Positions 11,148 to 24,644 are shown, counted from the stretch's first letter. The stretch: 64,000 nt of DNA from Ehretia macrophylla (GCA_037974665.1 CM075783.1:45717318-45781317), one strand, 5' to 3'. The notes: generated by a model from the sequence alone, not told the origin. Program-made: numbers and translations.

Positions 11148-14100
11148 TGATAAATCCATATTTTTAGTAACTTTAACCCATTGAATCATGTATATTGCAT
11201 TATTATTTCAAGCTTAATTGTATATTTTACACAACTTTAGTGCAATATAGGTTTTAAAGAAGAAAGAGCAAAAACAACCATAAAAACTAACTTTTGGAGC
11301 GAATATTCATCGCAACATTAAAGGGAAATAGTAGAACAACTTCAAAATGAGCAATTCAAGATTGAATTTGGCTAAACCGAGTGTGGAAACGGATTCAGGA
11401 TGCTGAAAAACCTTGGAATAGACCTGGTCAACTTTTTGGTCAATGGTCAAAGTCAACCGAGCTGGTCAAATTCAATGTTCGGAGTCAAAGTTCACCTACC
11501 ACAGCCGGAAGAGCGCTCAAGCGCCCCTTTTTCGTGCTCGAGCGCCACTTTTTGAAAAAGGCAAACAAATGAACGGAAAAATACGGACAGAAAAGGACAG
11601 AGAAAATATAAAAATAAAAAGTGCAGAAGGGCGCTCGAGCGAGCCTGACTGGCGCTCGAGCGCCGTCCTGAAGTTTTGCCTATAAATGTCGCGATTTTCA
11701 GCAACAAAATGGGCAGATTTTCCTTAGCTTATTTTATGTTGCTCTTGTGAATATTTGTGTGAATTCTTTAAGTGTTTTTGTTAGTAGTTAGTTTGTGTGA
11801 GATTAGTAAACCCGAGGGGAGGGTCTAGTAAGTGATCGCGTCGTTTTGCGCTCAAAAATAGTAAGGTTAAATGATTGAAAATATTGCTTACCTTGAATTA
11901 CCTCTAGCTGTGGCGAATAGAGGGTCGATCCACGGAGATTGAGTTATCAAGTTAAGTTAAGTCCTTAATTTAGAATTGTTTTACTATCTCCCGTCACGGA
12001 TAAGTTTGATTAAGTCCAAAAGTCCAAAAGTCCAAAAGTACGGAAGTACGGAAAATTAAGTCCAAGAAATGTCCACAAAATGTCCAAAGATACGATAGTA
12101 ACAAAGTCCAAAAGTGAATTAATCAAAAGTACTAAATTAAAGAATCACAACACTCAATACTAAAAATACAAAGGGTTAATGATTTAGGGTGGTTATAGCT
12201 CGGTATACGCAAGTACAAAGTTATTGATTCAGATTAAAAGTTAAGTCCTTCAGAAATAGGGCTACAAGCTCCCACTACTGAAATGAGCCTTTAATTACGT
12301 AAGTGATAAGATTAATTAATTAACAAGACTGGATGTGTTGGTACAACCTAACGATTTTCAATCTCTCAATTAATCTTTCACTTATGTAACCTGGAGGTAT
12401 CAGTACAACCAGACTAGAATCCATCCGAGGTAGTCTCGTATTACCACTAGTTTATAAAACCGGACGTATATGTACTTTCAATTAAATATAACATAACTAC
12501 AAGTATACGTATAATTAATCAAAGAATACTTAAAAATAGAAATACGAGACTTTAATAAATCTGAATCACAACATATGTACAAGAGTAACCTCACACGTAC
12601 CACCCCGAATCTCGGGTCTAGTGTGCCATAATAAACTGTAAAGTACAAGAAATCATAACGAAAACCAAAATAAAAGAATACTTATCGTGTTGAACGGATT
12701 TTGGTAGACCAGTATGATTTCGGTATGATGATGGCTCACTAGACCCTCCCTTTGGGATTAAAACTTTGCACACAACTCAGAATAATAACTAAAGCACTCA
12801 AACACAATAGCAAAATCTAAGCTAAGAAGAGAAAATGGTACAAGAAAAATGAAATGAGAAATTTTGGTACTACTCACAAGTACTATTCAAACCATGATAT
12901 CATCAATGTGTCAGCGTGATGTCATTCGCCTAAGTCATTATTGTGTCAGCGTGATGTCATTCGCCTAGGTCATCATTGTGTCAGCGTGATGTCAGTGAAG
13001 ATACTATTCACACGTTGACTTTCTATTTATGCATTGACTTTGGTTTTTACATTCACCCATTGACTTTGACTTTGACCAAAAGTTGACTTTGACTTTTCAC
13101 CCGTTGACTTTGACTTTGACCAAAAAGTTGACTAAAGTTACTTCAAGATTTTTCAGCGTCCTGAATCCATTTTCGCACTTCGTTTGGCCAAATTCAATCT
13201 CGATTTGCTCGTATCAAGGTCGTTCTACCTTCCTCCTTCAGTATTGCGCCGAAAATTCACTTCAAAAGTTGGCTTTTGTGGCCATTTTTGCTATTTCTTC
13301 TTCAGAACCTATATTGCATTAAATTTGTGTAAAATATATAATTAAGCTTGAAATAATAATGCAATATACATGATTTAATGGGTTAAAGTTACTAAAAATA
13401 CGGATTTATCAGTAAGCCATCAGCATATCGAAATCATACCGGTCTACCGAAATCCGTTCAGTTTGATAAGTATTCTTTGATTCTTGGTTTTCGTTATGAT
13501 TTCTTGTACTTTAAAGTTTATCATGACACACTAGACCCGAGATTCGGGGTGATACGTGTGAGGTTACTCTTATGCATATGTTTTGCTTCAGATTTATTAA
13601 AGTCTCGTATTTTATTTCTAAGTATTCTTTGATTAATTATACGTATACTTGTAGTTATGTTATATTTAATTGAAAGTACATATACGCCCGGTTTTGTAAA
13701 CCAGTGGCAATACGAGACTACTTCGGATGGATTCTAGTCTGGTTGTACTGACACCTCTAGGTTATATAAGTGAAAGATTAATTGAGAGATTGGATATCGT
13801 TAGGTTGTACCAACACATCCAGTCATGCTAATTAATTAATCTTCTCACTTATGTAATTAAAAACTCATTTCAGTAGTGGGAGCTTGTAGCTCTATTTCTG
13901 AAGGACTTAACTTTTAATCTGAATCAATAACTTTGTACTTGCGTATACCGAGCTATAACCACCCTGAATTATTAACCCTTTGGATTTTCATTGTATTATT
14001 AAGTGTTGTAATTCTTCAATTTAATATATTTGTTCAAGTTACTTTTGGATCTTGTTACTACCGTGTCTTTGGACATTTCTTGGACTTTTGGACTTAATTT

Positions 14101-14304
14101 ACCGTATTTTTGGATTTTTGGACTTAATCAAACTTATACGTGATGGGAGATAGTCAAACAATTCTAAATTAAGGATTTAATTTAATCTGATAACCCAATC
14201 TTCGTGGATCGACCCTTTACTCACCATAGCTAGAGGTAATTCAAGGTAAGCAATATTTTCAATCATTTAACCTTACTATTTTTTAGCGCAAAACGATGCG
14301 ATCA
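11148..14304 (+). repeat. Left LTR of the Athila-type element (interrupted by a nested solo LTR)
   Basis: The LTR proper is 11148-11832 joined to 13417-14304 (about 1573 bases). The two parts are separated by a solo LTR inserted in the opposite orientation. A TATA box (CCTATAAATG) lies near 11680-11689, so transcripts would start around 11710. U3 contains clustered GGTCAA motifs (11426-11490) and GCTCGAGC palindromes (11634-11662). Confidence 0.93.
11833..13411 (-). mobile_element. Nested solo LTR, inverted, 1579 bp
   Basis: The segment runs TGATCGCG...GGATTTATCA, the reverse complement of an LTR of the same family. It is flanked by GTAAG on both sides (11828-11832 and 13412-13416). The uninterrupted right LTR gives the empty site. 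R/U5 closely matches the host element, but U3 differs. It has three 35-base repeats (about 12906-12996, core GTGTCAGCGTGATGTCA) and a dense TTGACY cluster (13015-13133). It is therefore a solo LTR from a related subfamily, inserted after the host element had arrived. Confidence 0.92.
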
Positions 14305-14306
14305 AA

Positions 14307-14330
14307 ATTTGACGTCGTTGCCCAGGATCG
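14307..14330 (+). promoter_or_regulatory. Primer-binding site of the retrotransposon (tRNA-Asp type)
   Basis: Just after the left LTR the sequence TTTGACGTCGTTGCCCAGGA is a slightly decayed match to TGGCGCCGTTGCCGGGGA, complementary to the 3' end of tRNA-Asp, which the Athila lineage commonly uses as primer. Confidence 0.7.
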
Positions 14331-14479
14331 AAGTTCATTAAATAAGGTAAGTCTTTGATTTATGTATATAAGTATTATTATGTATATATATTTTAGATTT
14401 TAGTTCTTATTTTATTTAATCTTGTTTTTGTATATAGACTGTATTTCATTTTCATTCATCTTTTGGGTTTTAGTTTTGT

Positions 14480-15770
14480 ATGCATGGTCGGAGATCTTTA
14501 AAGCCACCCATCTTTGTTTTCGATTCAGAAATTGAGAAAACCTTTAAATCCAGAATCAAAGCACGTACTTTTCTAATCATGGCTGATCAGAATCTGAACC
14601 CAAATCCGAACCAAAACCAAAATCAGAATCAAATTGAAGGTAGAGAAGTAAGAAATGTGAGAAGGAGCATAAAAGATTTTTCCACACCACAAGATTATGT
14701 TCCTCCATGAGCTATTGCTTTACCTAAGACTGATGAAGGTTTTAAAATAAATCTCACATGATTTCAATGCTTCCCATGTTCAACGGTCTTTCTAATGAAA
14801 ACCTCTATGATCACATTAATACTTTTGTCCATACATACAGATCGATCAATACTAGAACTACGTCGGAAGGGGTTGTTAAGTTGAGATTGTTTCCTTACTC
14901 TTTAATAGGTCAAGCACAAATTTGGATTTATAGATTACGTTCTGATTCTATTACTTCTTGGGGTCAACTGCAAAGAGAATTTCTTGAAAGATTTTACTCT
15001 TCTTAAAAAACCAATGAATGTAGGAACCAATTAAATAATTTTTCTCAGTTACCTGAAGAGGCACTTCATGAGAGTTGAGACATATTTGAAACCTTAACTC
15101 ATGAATGTCTACACCATAGTATTCCAAACTGGCAATTAGCTCAGAATTTCTATCAAAGGTTAAATGAGTATAATCAAAGTTTGCTCGATTCAGCTTGTAA
15201 TGGTTCACTTCTTGAAAAATCTCTAGAAGAAGCCACAGAATTGTTCATAAAACTGAGCAGCAATTCACGAAAGCGTACATCTTCATCTAGAGAAAGAAGA
15301 GAAAGTGTAGGTTCAAATGATTACAATTCTTTGACATCAAAGATTGAAAATCGTTCTTGCCTTGGAAAAAATGGTTAAAAAGAAAGAATAATTGCATGTA
15401 GTTGATTCAGGTGAATGTGTTCTTGCATCAAATCCCAATTCAATTTCAGAGCAAGCTTGTGTTGCTTATAGATATCCCCGTAATTATGATCCATTCTTTA
15501 ACACTTACAATCCAGGTACGCGAGATCATCCAAATTTCCGATGGGATCAGAATCGGGAAGATGTTCAACAACAAAGACCAAGAAGTTATCCTCCAGGATT
15601 TCATTTAGTTCCACAAGGACAAGTACCTACGAGCTCTAATTCAGGTTCCAATTCTTACGGAACTACTTTTGAAGAACAGACTTTGAAAAAGCTTCATAGT
15701 TGGGACCCAACTATGCAACTGGTAAGTACACATACAAAGGCAATTGCCAACTTGGAAAGATAAATTGGGC
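14480..15770 (+). pseudogene. gag region of the Athila-type fossil
   Basis: An asparagine/glutamine-rich leader is followed by a typical plant retrotransposon gag core. The core has the pattern L-R-L-F-P-Y-S-L then A-x-I-W, then S-I-T-S-W and F-L-E-R-F, within about 14758-15006. Further downstream is a proline- and glutamine-rich stretch. The region is broken. Confidence 0.85.
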
Positions 15771-16299
15771 AATTAGCTAACACAATTCAGAAAAAGGGAT
15801 AAAGGAACACTCCATGCCCTACCAGATGGAAACCCAAAAGGTAAGGCCCATGTAGCATCTACCAATCAAATAGTGGAAGATCTTCAAGCTGTCACTACAT
15901 TGCGAAGTGGTAAGAAAGTTGATAACAAGATAAGTGTCGAAGCTTACGAAAATACAAGACTTGCAAAGCAAAAAGCTAAGTCTCAAGTTACTGTTGATTC
16001 ATCAAAAGAAATTGCAAATGAACCAAAAACTTTAATTTCACATGAACATATTCCATTGATACTGAGTCCCAAGGTACCATTTCCACAGGCATTAGGTAAT
16101 CCACCTAATAAAGATTCAAAAAGGGAAGAAATGCTTGAAACCTTTTAAGCAAGTAAAAATCAATTTACATTTGTTAGAAATCATCAGGCAAATTCCTGCT
16201 TATGCAAAGTTTCTTAAGGATTTGTGCACTCAGAAAAGAAGGAATTCAGCTTTGATATCAAACAAAGTAAGATTGACTGCAAAGGTAAGTAGCATTCTT

Positions 16300-16680
16300 A
16301 CTTCTCATGTTCCACCAAAATTGAAAGATCCAGGTGCATTTACTATTCCTTGTTATATTGGTAATCACTGTGTAGATCGTGCCCTTCTTGATTTAGGAGC
16401 TAGTGTGAATCTTCTCTCCTTTAATCTTTTTGAACAGTTAGATATAGGAGAATTAAAACCTACTCCTGTCACCCTTCAATTGGCTAATAGATCACTTAGA
16501 ATTCCTAAAGGCATGATTGAAGATGTGTTGATAAAGGTTGATGAATTTTATTTTCCTGTGGATTTTGTTGTGCTAGATATGGAACCAGGAGAAATTCAAA
16601 AGTTCCAAACTACAGTCATATTAGGGAGACCCTTTTTAGCAACAACTAATACGAAAATTTATTGTGCAACTGAAGAATTG
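16300..16680 (+). pseudogene. Protease region of the Athila-type fossil
   Basis: A retropepsin-like domain is visible, with the active-site stretch ALLDLGASVNLLS at about 16381-16419. An I-L-G-R-P-F-L motif at about 16618-16641 marks the C-terminal part of the protease in this lineage. Confidence 0.85.
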
Positions 16681-17199
16681 AAGTTTACATTTGGAGGAGA
16701 TATTAAGGTAAAGCTAAATGTTGCTAATGCTGCTAGGTTTGCAGATGGAGATGGTGGTCTTGAATGTTTTATTCTTGATATAATCGATCCATTAATTGAA
16801 GAGTCTTTTCTTAGTTTCATGCAAAAAGATTTTTTGGAGAATACTTTGAATGATGATGAAGTAGTATTGAGTAGGTTTGAGGAGGAATCTGATGAATATT
16901 TAGAGAGCATATTAGGATTTGATGAACAACTTCAGGTTTGTGCAATAGAACCATCATTGACTTTTTCTAAAGAACCCATGCTTCCTTCTATACAATCTCC
17001 TCCTGAGTTGGAACTTAAGCAACTTCCTAGTCATCTCAAGTATGTTTTTCTAGGATCAAATCAAACACTTCCAGCTATTATTGCTTTTAACCTTTCTTTG
17101 GAGCAGAAAGTTAAACTTGTAAATGTGTTGTCTAAGAACAAGGAAGCGTTAGGCTGGACTGTTGCATACCTCAAAGGAATAGATCCCTCATTTTGCATG

Positions 17200-18470
17200 C
17201 ATAAGATTAATTTGGAAGATGGAGCCAAGACATCTAGAGAGATGCAACGTAAACTGAACCCGAACATGAGGGAAGTTATAAAGAAGGAAATAGTGAAGTT
17301 GTTAGATGCAGGTATCATTTATCCTATTTCGGATAGTAAATGAGTTAGTCCTATACAGGTTGTGCCTAAGAAATCAGGAATCACTGTGGTGACAAATGAT
17401 AAATGTGAATTGGTACCTACCCGCACCACAACTGGATGTCATGTGTGTATTGATTATAGGAAACTCAATGCTGCAACAAGAAATGATCATTTTCCTTTAC
17501 CATTCATTTATCAAATTTTGGACAAGTTGGCAGGACAAGATTATTACTGTTTTCTTGACGGGTACTCGGGATACAATCAAATCCCTGTGGACCCTGAAGA
17601 TCAGGAAAAGACAACTTTTACATGTCCTTTTGGCACATTTGCTTATAGAAGAATGCCTTTTGGCCTTTGTAATTCACCAGCCACTTTTTAACGCTGCATG
17701 ATGTCTATTTTCACTGATATGATGGATGAATTTGTTGAAGTTTTTATGGATGATTTTTCTATCTTTGGCTCTTCATTTGACACTTGTTTGAATAATCTTT
17801 CTTTGGTGTTGAAAAGATGTCAGGAATCTAATCTGATACTCAGCTGAGAGAAAAGTCATTTCATGGTTCAAGAAGGAATTGTTCTTGGACACATTATATC
17901 CAAGGAAGGAGTTCGAGTTGATAAAGCTAAGGTTGATATTATTTCTGATTTGCTCCCTCCAACAACTGTTAAATAGGTGAGATCGTTCCTTGGACATGTT
18001 GGTTTCTACAGATGATTTATAAAGGATTTTAGTAAGATTTCTAGACCTTTATCAAATTTGTTGACACAGGATACTCCATTCCAATTTGATGAAAAATGTA
18101 CTGCTTTTGAAACACTGAAAAATGCACTTTTCACTGCCCCAGTAATTCAGCCGTCGGACTACTCTCTTCCTTTTGAAATTATGTGTAATGCTTCAGATTA
18201 TGCCATAGGAGCTGTATTAGGTCAACGCAAGGATCGTGTTCCTTATGTGATATATTACGACAGCCGAACTTTGGATGATGCCCATAAAAACTATACCACC
18301 ACAAAGAAAGAATTGCTTGCTATAGTTTTTGCATTAGAAAAGTTTCGGACTTATATGTTAGGGTCAAAAATAATCATTTATTCTGACCACTCGGCATTAA
18401 GATACTTGTTGGAAAAGAAAGATCTAAACCTAGGCTTATTCGATGGTTGGTTATTAATTCAAGAATTTGA
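17200..18470 (+). pseudogene. Reverse transcriptase and RNase H region of the Athila-type fossil
   Basis: RT signatures appear in order: R-x-L-N-P near 17250, then C-I-D-Y-R-K-L-N near 17445, P-L-P-F near 17500, S-G-Y-N-Q-I near 17566 and M-P-F-G-L-C-N near 17653. The Y/F-x-D-D-like catalytic region follows near 17745. RNase H follows at about 18150-18450 with C-N-A-S-D-Y-A-I-G-A-V-L-G and S-D-H-S-A-L. The region is broken. Confidence 0.88.
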
Positions 18471-18517
18471 TTTAACAATCAAAGATAAAAAAAGGTCGAG
18501 AAAATGTTGTTGATTAT

Positions 18518-19900
18518 ATGTCAAGGATTGTAACTCAGGAAACAAAAAATGAATTACCCTTGAGAGATACATTTCCTGACGAACAATTACTGCTAATTTC
18601 TGCTCCTAAACTTCCTTGGTATGCTCATATTGTGAATTATCTTGCAGTTGGTAAAATATCCAAGGAATGGAACAAGACTGAAATAGATCGATTTTTCTCA
18701 ATAGCAAAGCATTATTTCTGGGAGGATCCTCATTTGTTCCGTATTTGTTCTGATCAAATTATTCGCAGATGCGTTCCAGAGTTTGAATACCTAAGCATCA
18801 TGTCATTTTGTCATTCGCAGGAATGTGGAGGACACTGTGGAGGACGACAAACAACTATCAAAGTTCTGCAAAGTGGGTTTTATTGGCCCACATTAATCAA
18901 GGATGCTCATGAGTTTTGTAAAGCATGTGAAAAATGCCGAAAGACAGGTAACATGGGAAAGAGGGATATGATACCCTTAAATCCCATTTTGGTTTGTGAA
19001 CTTTTTGATGTCTGGGGTATTGATTTTATGGGTCCTAACCAATCTCCTTTGGTTTTCAATACATCTTGGTTGGTGTTGATTATGTGTCTAAATGGATTGA
19101 AGCAATTGCAACTAGGACTAATGATCACAATATTGTGATGAAATTCATAAAATAAAACATTTTATGTCAGTTTGGAATTCCAAGAGGCATCATTAGTGAC
19201 GGTAGAAGTCATTTCATTCACCAAACTTTTGAAAAATTGTTGAAGAAATACTCAGTCATTCATAAGGTTATAACTCCATATCACCCATAAACTAGTGGAC
19301 AGGTTGAGGTTTCCAATAGGAAAATTAAATCAATCCTTGAAAAGACGGTTAGACCTGATAGGAAGGATTGGTCCACTCGGTTGAGTGATGCACTTTGGGC
19401 TTATAGAACTGCATATAAAACTCCCATAGGAATGCCACCTTTTCGTTTAGTTTTTGGAAAAACATGTCATTTACCTGTTGAGTTACAACATAAGGCTTAC
19501 TGGGCAATTTGAATTGTGAATTTTGAGTTACAGAAAGTTGGTGAAAACAGGTTGCTCCATCTAAATGAACTTGAAGAGATGCGTTTGGAGGCATACGAAA
19601 ATGCTAAGATTTATAGTGAGAAAATGAAGAGAACGCATGATAAAATGATTATTTGGAAGTCATTTATTCCTGGAGAAGATGTGTAGTTATTTAATTCTAA
19701 GTTACGATTGTTTCTAGGAAAATTGAGGTCTAGATGGGATGGACCATTTGAGGTTGAACAGGTTTTTCCGTCTGGGGTTGTCAAGATAAAAGATAAAACA
19801 AATGGGAAAACTATGTTTGTAAATGGACAAAGGCGCGCTCCTAGGAGGCAACCTAGGATGTCTAGAGATATTAGGGTTTTAAATTTTTTTTTTTTTTGTC
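18518..19900 (+). pseudogene. Integrase region of the Athila-type fossil
   Basis: The H2C2 zinc-binding part is seen at about 18812-18945 (H-S-Q-E-C-G-G-H-C-G-G and C-K-A-C-E-K-C). The catalytic core starts at about 19000 with W-G-I-D-F-M-G-P and continues to about 19560. A short C-terminal stretch near 19708-19870 (L-R-S-R-W-D-G-P-F) is the usual end of pol in this lineage, with no chromodomain. The region is broken. Confidence 0.85.
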
Positions 19901-19956
19901 ATTTATATTTAGTACCAAATGAGTCTTTCTTCAGCTTAAAGTATTTTGGGTCTTAA

Positions 19957-20269
19957 CTCTGAGAAGCACTTATAAAGGTATAATTGTCGCGATACTAGTG
20001 GTTACTGTACGTTTTCTGTGTATAGTTGTCTGACTAGTGCAACTCTGTCTAACAGTACTTGTCACTCCACCAGCTTAATGTAGTTTGGGTCTGTTGGGCT
20101 TTACTTGATAAAGTAGTTAGAAGTGAAAGCATTCACCAGAAGGTATTGTCTGTAACGTAAAACCCCACTGTACTTGACCCTGTGCAACTGGCTGTGGCCC
20201 CATGCGAGTGCCGAAGGAAATTATAGGATGGCATGAACATAGAAACCTCTGGAAGAGCTAGTCCCTTAA

Positions 20270-20314
<45 letters not shown>

Positions 20315-22806
20315 AAATAAAAAATCACTTTGTCGGAAAGCGTTAAACTACGACACTTAACTGTGTGTGCATGTCTTGCTGGCTGACATTAAATGGTTCC
20401 AGTGCCCATTCCCGGTTAGAAGGAAAAACTCTGACAATTTGTGTGATGCGCTTATCCTAAATGGGTAGGAGGATGGGTACACAGTGGCAGTAATTGGTAG
20501 TGACTGTCTAAGGATAAAACATGGTGTTGTTTGTACTAGGGTGTGTGCCTCACATGAATCCAAGTGATCTCTGGGTAATCTAGGATCTCGTGGCGGTAAC
20601 ATTCCAAGGTTTGTCCTAGATGTTGTCGCTTGGTTATCAATTAGCTTTAAATTGGTGTTAACCTCAACATTAGGAGGTCTTTTTTCCACCGTTATGGAAA
20701 TAGTGGCTCTCATGGTATTTGAGAGAAATATAACTTATACCATTCTGAGGGGCATGTGATATGTGATTCATCACCTCTGCTTCGGCCAGTTCTTACGCTA
20801 TGGCATGTAGATTTATTATTCGAATTTTGATGCCATTCACTTGTTGTTCGGATGTGGTTTACTTTGCTGCATAGGTATGAAACTGAAATAGGGTTGGGAT
20901 CCTATTTTTGCATTTCCCAGGCTTCCAGTGTTGCCTTCCAAACTGGCGGACAACTCTTCGTTAAGTTGTTGAACTCTAAATTTAGTCTAAACTCAAATAT
21001 TCTTAAATTAAATCTACATTTAGCTGCTTCTTTTAGAAGCAGATTTAAGGTTTGAATCTTGATGGATGACTATCGATTGGTGTTCATTTGTATATTCTTA
21101 CACTTAGTTTTCTCATGTTGATTGAGTGGTATAAAATTCATTTGTTTATTTTTCTTGTACCAATTTTATTTTATAATAAACTATAAAAAAATAATAAAAA
21201 TAATAATAAAAAAAGAGTGTTGCCTTGTAGAAATGGTTTGAGGAAGATTTTATCTTTCTACTTTGTGAATCTACAAAAGCATTTAAGACAGAAATGGGAA
21301 GAACCATGTTCGAACGCGCCTGAAAGGCGCTCGAGCGCGGTACGACCTAACCGAGGGGTTTAAAACACTCTTTCTTTCTTCTTCTTTTCATTTTCTTTTC
21401 TCTCCATTGCCGTCTTTCTCAAGCTCTCTCTTTCTTTCTAAATTTTTTTCTTTCATTTCTTTATAACTGCATAATGATGTTTGGAACTCTCACGAACAAT
21501 CAATTTGCCATGGTTGTGTACTCTTTTGCAAGTGCATTCATTTTTTACCTTTTTTCTTTATCTTTTAATCAAATGGGATCAAATGCATTTTGGGTAGAAA
21601 GAATAATGTTTTGTTTTGCATTCCCAAGATTAGAAGATAATGTTGTATTTCCTTTTATGTATGTCTTTATGTTTAATAAGAATAGTGTGGTTTGTTTTTA
21701 TGGTTTTTATGGTTTTTGTTATTATGGTATTTATATTTATATATGTATATATTTATATCTATTAAAAGTATAATTTTCTTTCATTTCCGTTATTAACATT
21801 GTTGTTTTATTATTATCATATATATTAAATAAATAAATAAATAAAAAACAATTTTGCAGCAGCGCGCTCGAGCGCACTATTACAGTCGGGGCTTATAACA
21901 TACGCCCCGATTGCAGTAGCTATGAAACATAAAAACAAAACCCCCCACCCACGGAAATAACCCCAAAATCACCAAAAACCTTCCCCAACCCGAATCCACT
22001 ATAGATCCGCAACCCAAGGTGAGTTTTCTTGCTTTTCATCTTATTTTTTTTCATTTTTTTTTCCAGTTTATTTCAAGTTTAGATCTGTTTGTATATTTTT
22101 ATCTATGTATGTATCTACGCATATTTGAAGGTTTTAGGATGATTTTTATTGCTTGTTTATGAATTATTGTTGTTCTATATATCTCTCAAACAGATCAGCA
22201 ACCCAAGGTGAGTTTTCTTGCTTTTCATCTTATTTTTGCATTTTTTTTTTTCAGTTTATTTCAAGTTTAGATCTGTTTGTATATTTTTATCTATGTATGT
22301 ATCTACGCATATTTGAAGGTTTTAAGATGATTTTTATTGCTTGTTTATGGATTATTGTTGTTCTATATCTTCCAAACTTCGTTTTGGTATGATTTTTTTT
22401 CAGATTTGTGTATGTATATGTGTATGTATATGCGTATGTATATGTGTATGTATGTAGAATTTAATTAGATTTAAGTTTTAAATTTTCTGTTAGATTTCCT
22501 TTAATTTTAATCTAAAAAAAAATCCAAAAATTAAAATATATATTTGGGAATTTCATATTTATGTACATATGTCTATTTATATCCTTTATTTTCTTGTTGC
22601 CCTCATTATAAGATTTATATATTGTTTAACTGTTGGAGGATTTAAACAGATGGCTAGTCAATGTTGTGTATTGTCATGGGTGATTTTGGGGTTATTAATT
22701 GGTGTTGTTTGTATAAACAGTTTTTACGTTAAAAAAAAAAAAAACAAATATTGTTTTGTGTTTTTCACGATTTTTTTGATTTAGTTTTTTTGTTTATTAT
22801 TTAGAC
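19957..22806 (+). other. Non-coding spacer between pol and the third ORF of the retrotransposon
   Basis: Long spacers here are usual for Athila elements. It contains an (AT)n microsatellite (20274-20309), GCTCGAGC palindromes near 21330 and 21863, and a pyrimidine-rich stretch (21365-21450). A ~182-base tandem duplication at about 22015-22375 is listed separately. The open frames at 20357-20713 and 21474-21773 show no domain. Confidence 0.6.
22010..22375 (+). repeat. Tandem duplication (~182 bp) upstream of the third ORF
   Basis: The sequence from GCAACCCAAGGTGAGTTTTC at 22011 recurs at 22198 and matches closely for about 170 bases. Both copies start at an AAG|GTGAGT motif that fits a splice donor. 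Confidence 0.8.
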
Positions 22807-22807
22807 T

Positions 22808-23870
22808 ATGGCTCTGAAAATACAGAGGTTGTCATTGATCGCACGACTTGAGAATGGTTAAATTGAGGCTGAAACTGATTTTTCTGATGTTTTGAGAGCT
22901 TCCGAAGGTAGGACCCGTGCTTTTAATTATTTCGAGGGATATTTCCTTGACTGCATTCTACACCCACCTTTTGATGATGTTATTGTTTTTCCTCGTCTCA
23001 TTCGACGTTTTTATGAGCATCTTTCATATGATGATGGAACATTTAGTGCGTCAGTTGATGGTATTGACTTTACATTTACTATTGCTGATATCATGACTAT
23101 ACTGTGTGGGCATGAATTTTTTTATGAGGACAATACGGATTTTCCTGCTAGAATTACAGATTTAAAAATTGCTACGAACTTGTGTGGGGGTCCGGTTATT
23201 GGACACAGTGTGGGTATAAGGAGATTTTCTCTTCCGCGGGATATATGGTTAACATATATCATTGTTAAAAAGAACCTTTGCCCATATGGTCATGATCAAG
23301 AAAGGACGGGTGTTGTTTTACAAGTTTTATATTGGATTTATCAATGTGCACTTTTTGATGTTGGGACTGTAATTGGGAAAAATATGATGAGTCTTATAGA
23401 TCACATGAGGAGGTTTGATGCTACATCTACACTTCGTTTTCCTCGATTGATTGTTTCTTTACTTCAACGGTTTAATTTTCATTTTTACCTGATGAGTCAT
23501 TCATGGATCTCCCTATTGTTTCATATGGTGAATCGGAGTTTACAAAGAGTCCTAAACATTTGGAGCACGCTGTTCGAAAGATGCCATTAGCATTAAATGT
23601 TCCACGACCCTCCTTTCAACTTGCTGAAGGTGCCAATTCTTCCCAACAACGGGGTGATCAATCTGAAGAATCATTAATGGAAAAAATGTACCGAGAGTTG
23701 CAAGCCATGAATACTAACCTTACTGCAGGATTGGGTGAAATAGGTGGGACTGAAAGCTGAATTTGCTGATTTTAAGCAGTCACAGAGGGAAGAGTTTGCT
23801 ATATTTCGAGCTGAACTTGCTACAATAAAAGGTTTAGGCTCCGGTCCTCAACCGCCACCACCACAATAAT
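22808..23870 (+). pseudogene. Third ORF of the Athila-type fossil (env-like position)
   Basis: The open region includes a long stretch (22892-23590) with F-N-Y-F-E-G-Y-F, D-G-I-D-F-T-F-T-I-A-D-I and L-P-R-D-I-W-L-T motifs. These are characteristic of the plant retrotransposon third-ORF protein, often called env-like in Athila and Calypso and widely annotated as a putative plant transposon protein. The C-terminal part is predicted to be coiled (about 23640-23830) and ends in a proline run. The region is broken. Confidence 0.75.
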
Positions 23871-24644
23871 TCAATGGCGTACTTTCTATGTTATTTTAGT
23901 TTATGTTTTTTATTTTAGTTTTTATTTAACTCACGGCTAATATTGGTTTTTGAGATTTTGATTAACAATTCTTCTTTCATAAGTTTTTGAGGAACATTGC
24001 ATGAATTATTTATCAGGTTGTATTTTTCTTTTTCCTTTGCATTACACAGTTTTTCTTTCATTGAGGAAAATGTAAGGCTCGGGTTTGAGGAGGAGAAAAA
24101 AGTTGATCCTATCCTGATATATAAAAAAAAACTTTACTTCACTTACTCATGATAATTAAAATTGAGTAGTTAATTGTTGAAATATGGCTAGATTGTAATA
24201 AAATACTTAAATTAACTGTGAATTTGGAATGAAAAAATGATTAGCCACTAAGAGTTGAGTTTGTATCTAGATTTTTTTTGAAACTTGTTAATTATTATTA
24301 CATCTCAACAGCGTCACATGATTCAATTAGAAGTTTTATTAAAATTTGACTTATTTTTCTAGATCGGTATACTTCTTTTTTTAAAAAAAAAAAGAAAAAA
24401 AAGAAAAATGCTTAGATGACTCGCTCATTATCATTTAAAGATCAAAAGTGTTGATTCATCAAAAAAAGACAGAAAAGAAACTCATAACAAAATGCTTTCT
24501 TCTAACCATTTTTGAACATTTTTTTGTTATGAAAAAAATATCGATACAAGTCCTGTCAGACAAGCCTTCTTTTACCAAACACAAGTCAACCGAAGAAATG
24601 CTTCAAGAAAGTCTTTGAATCAACCAACATCTACTATTCGAGTC

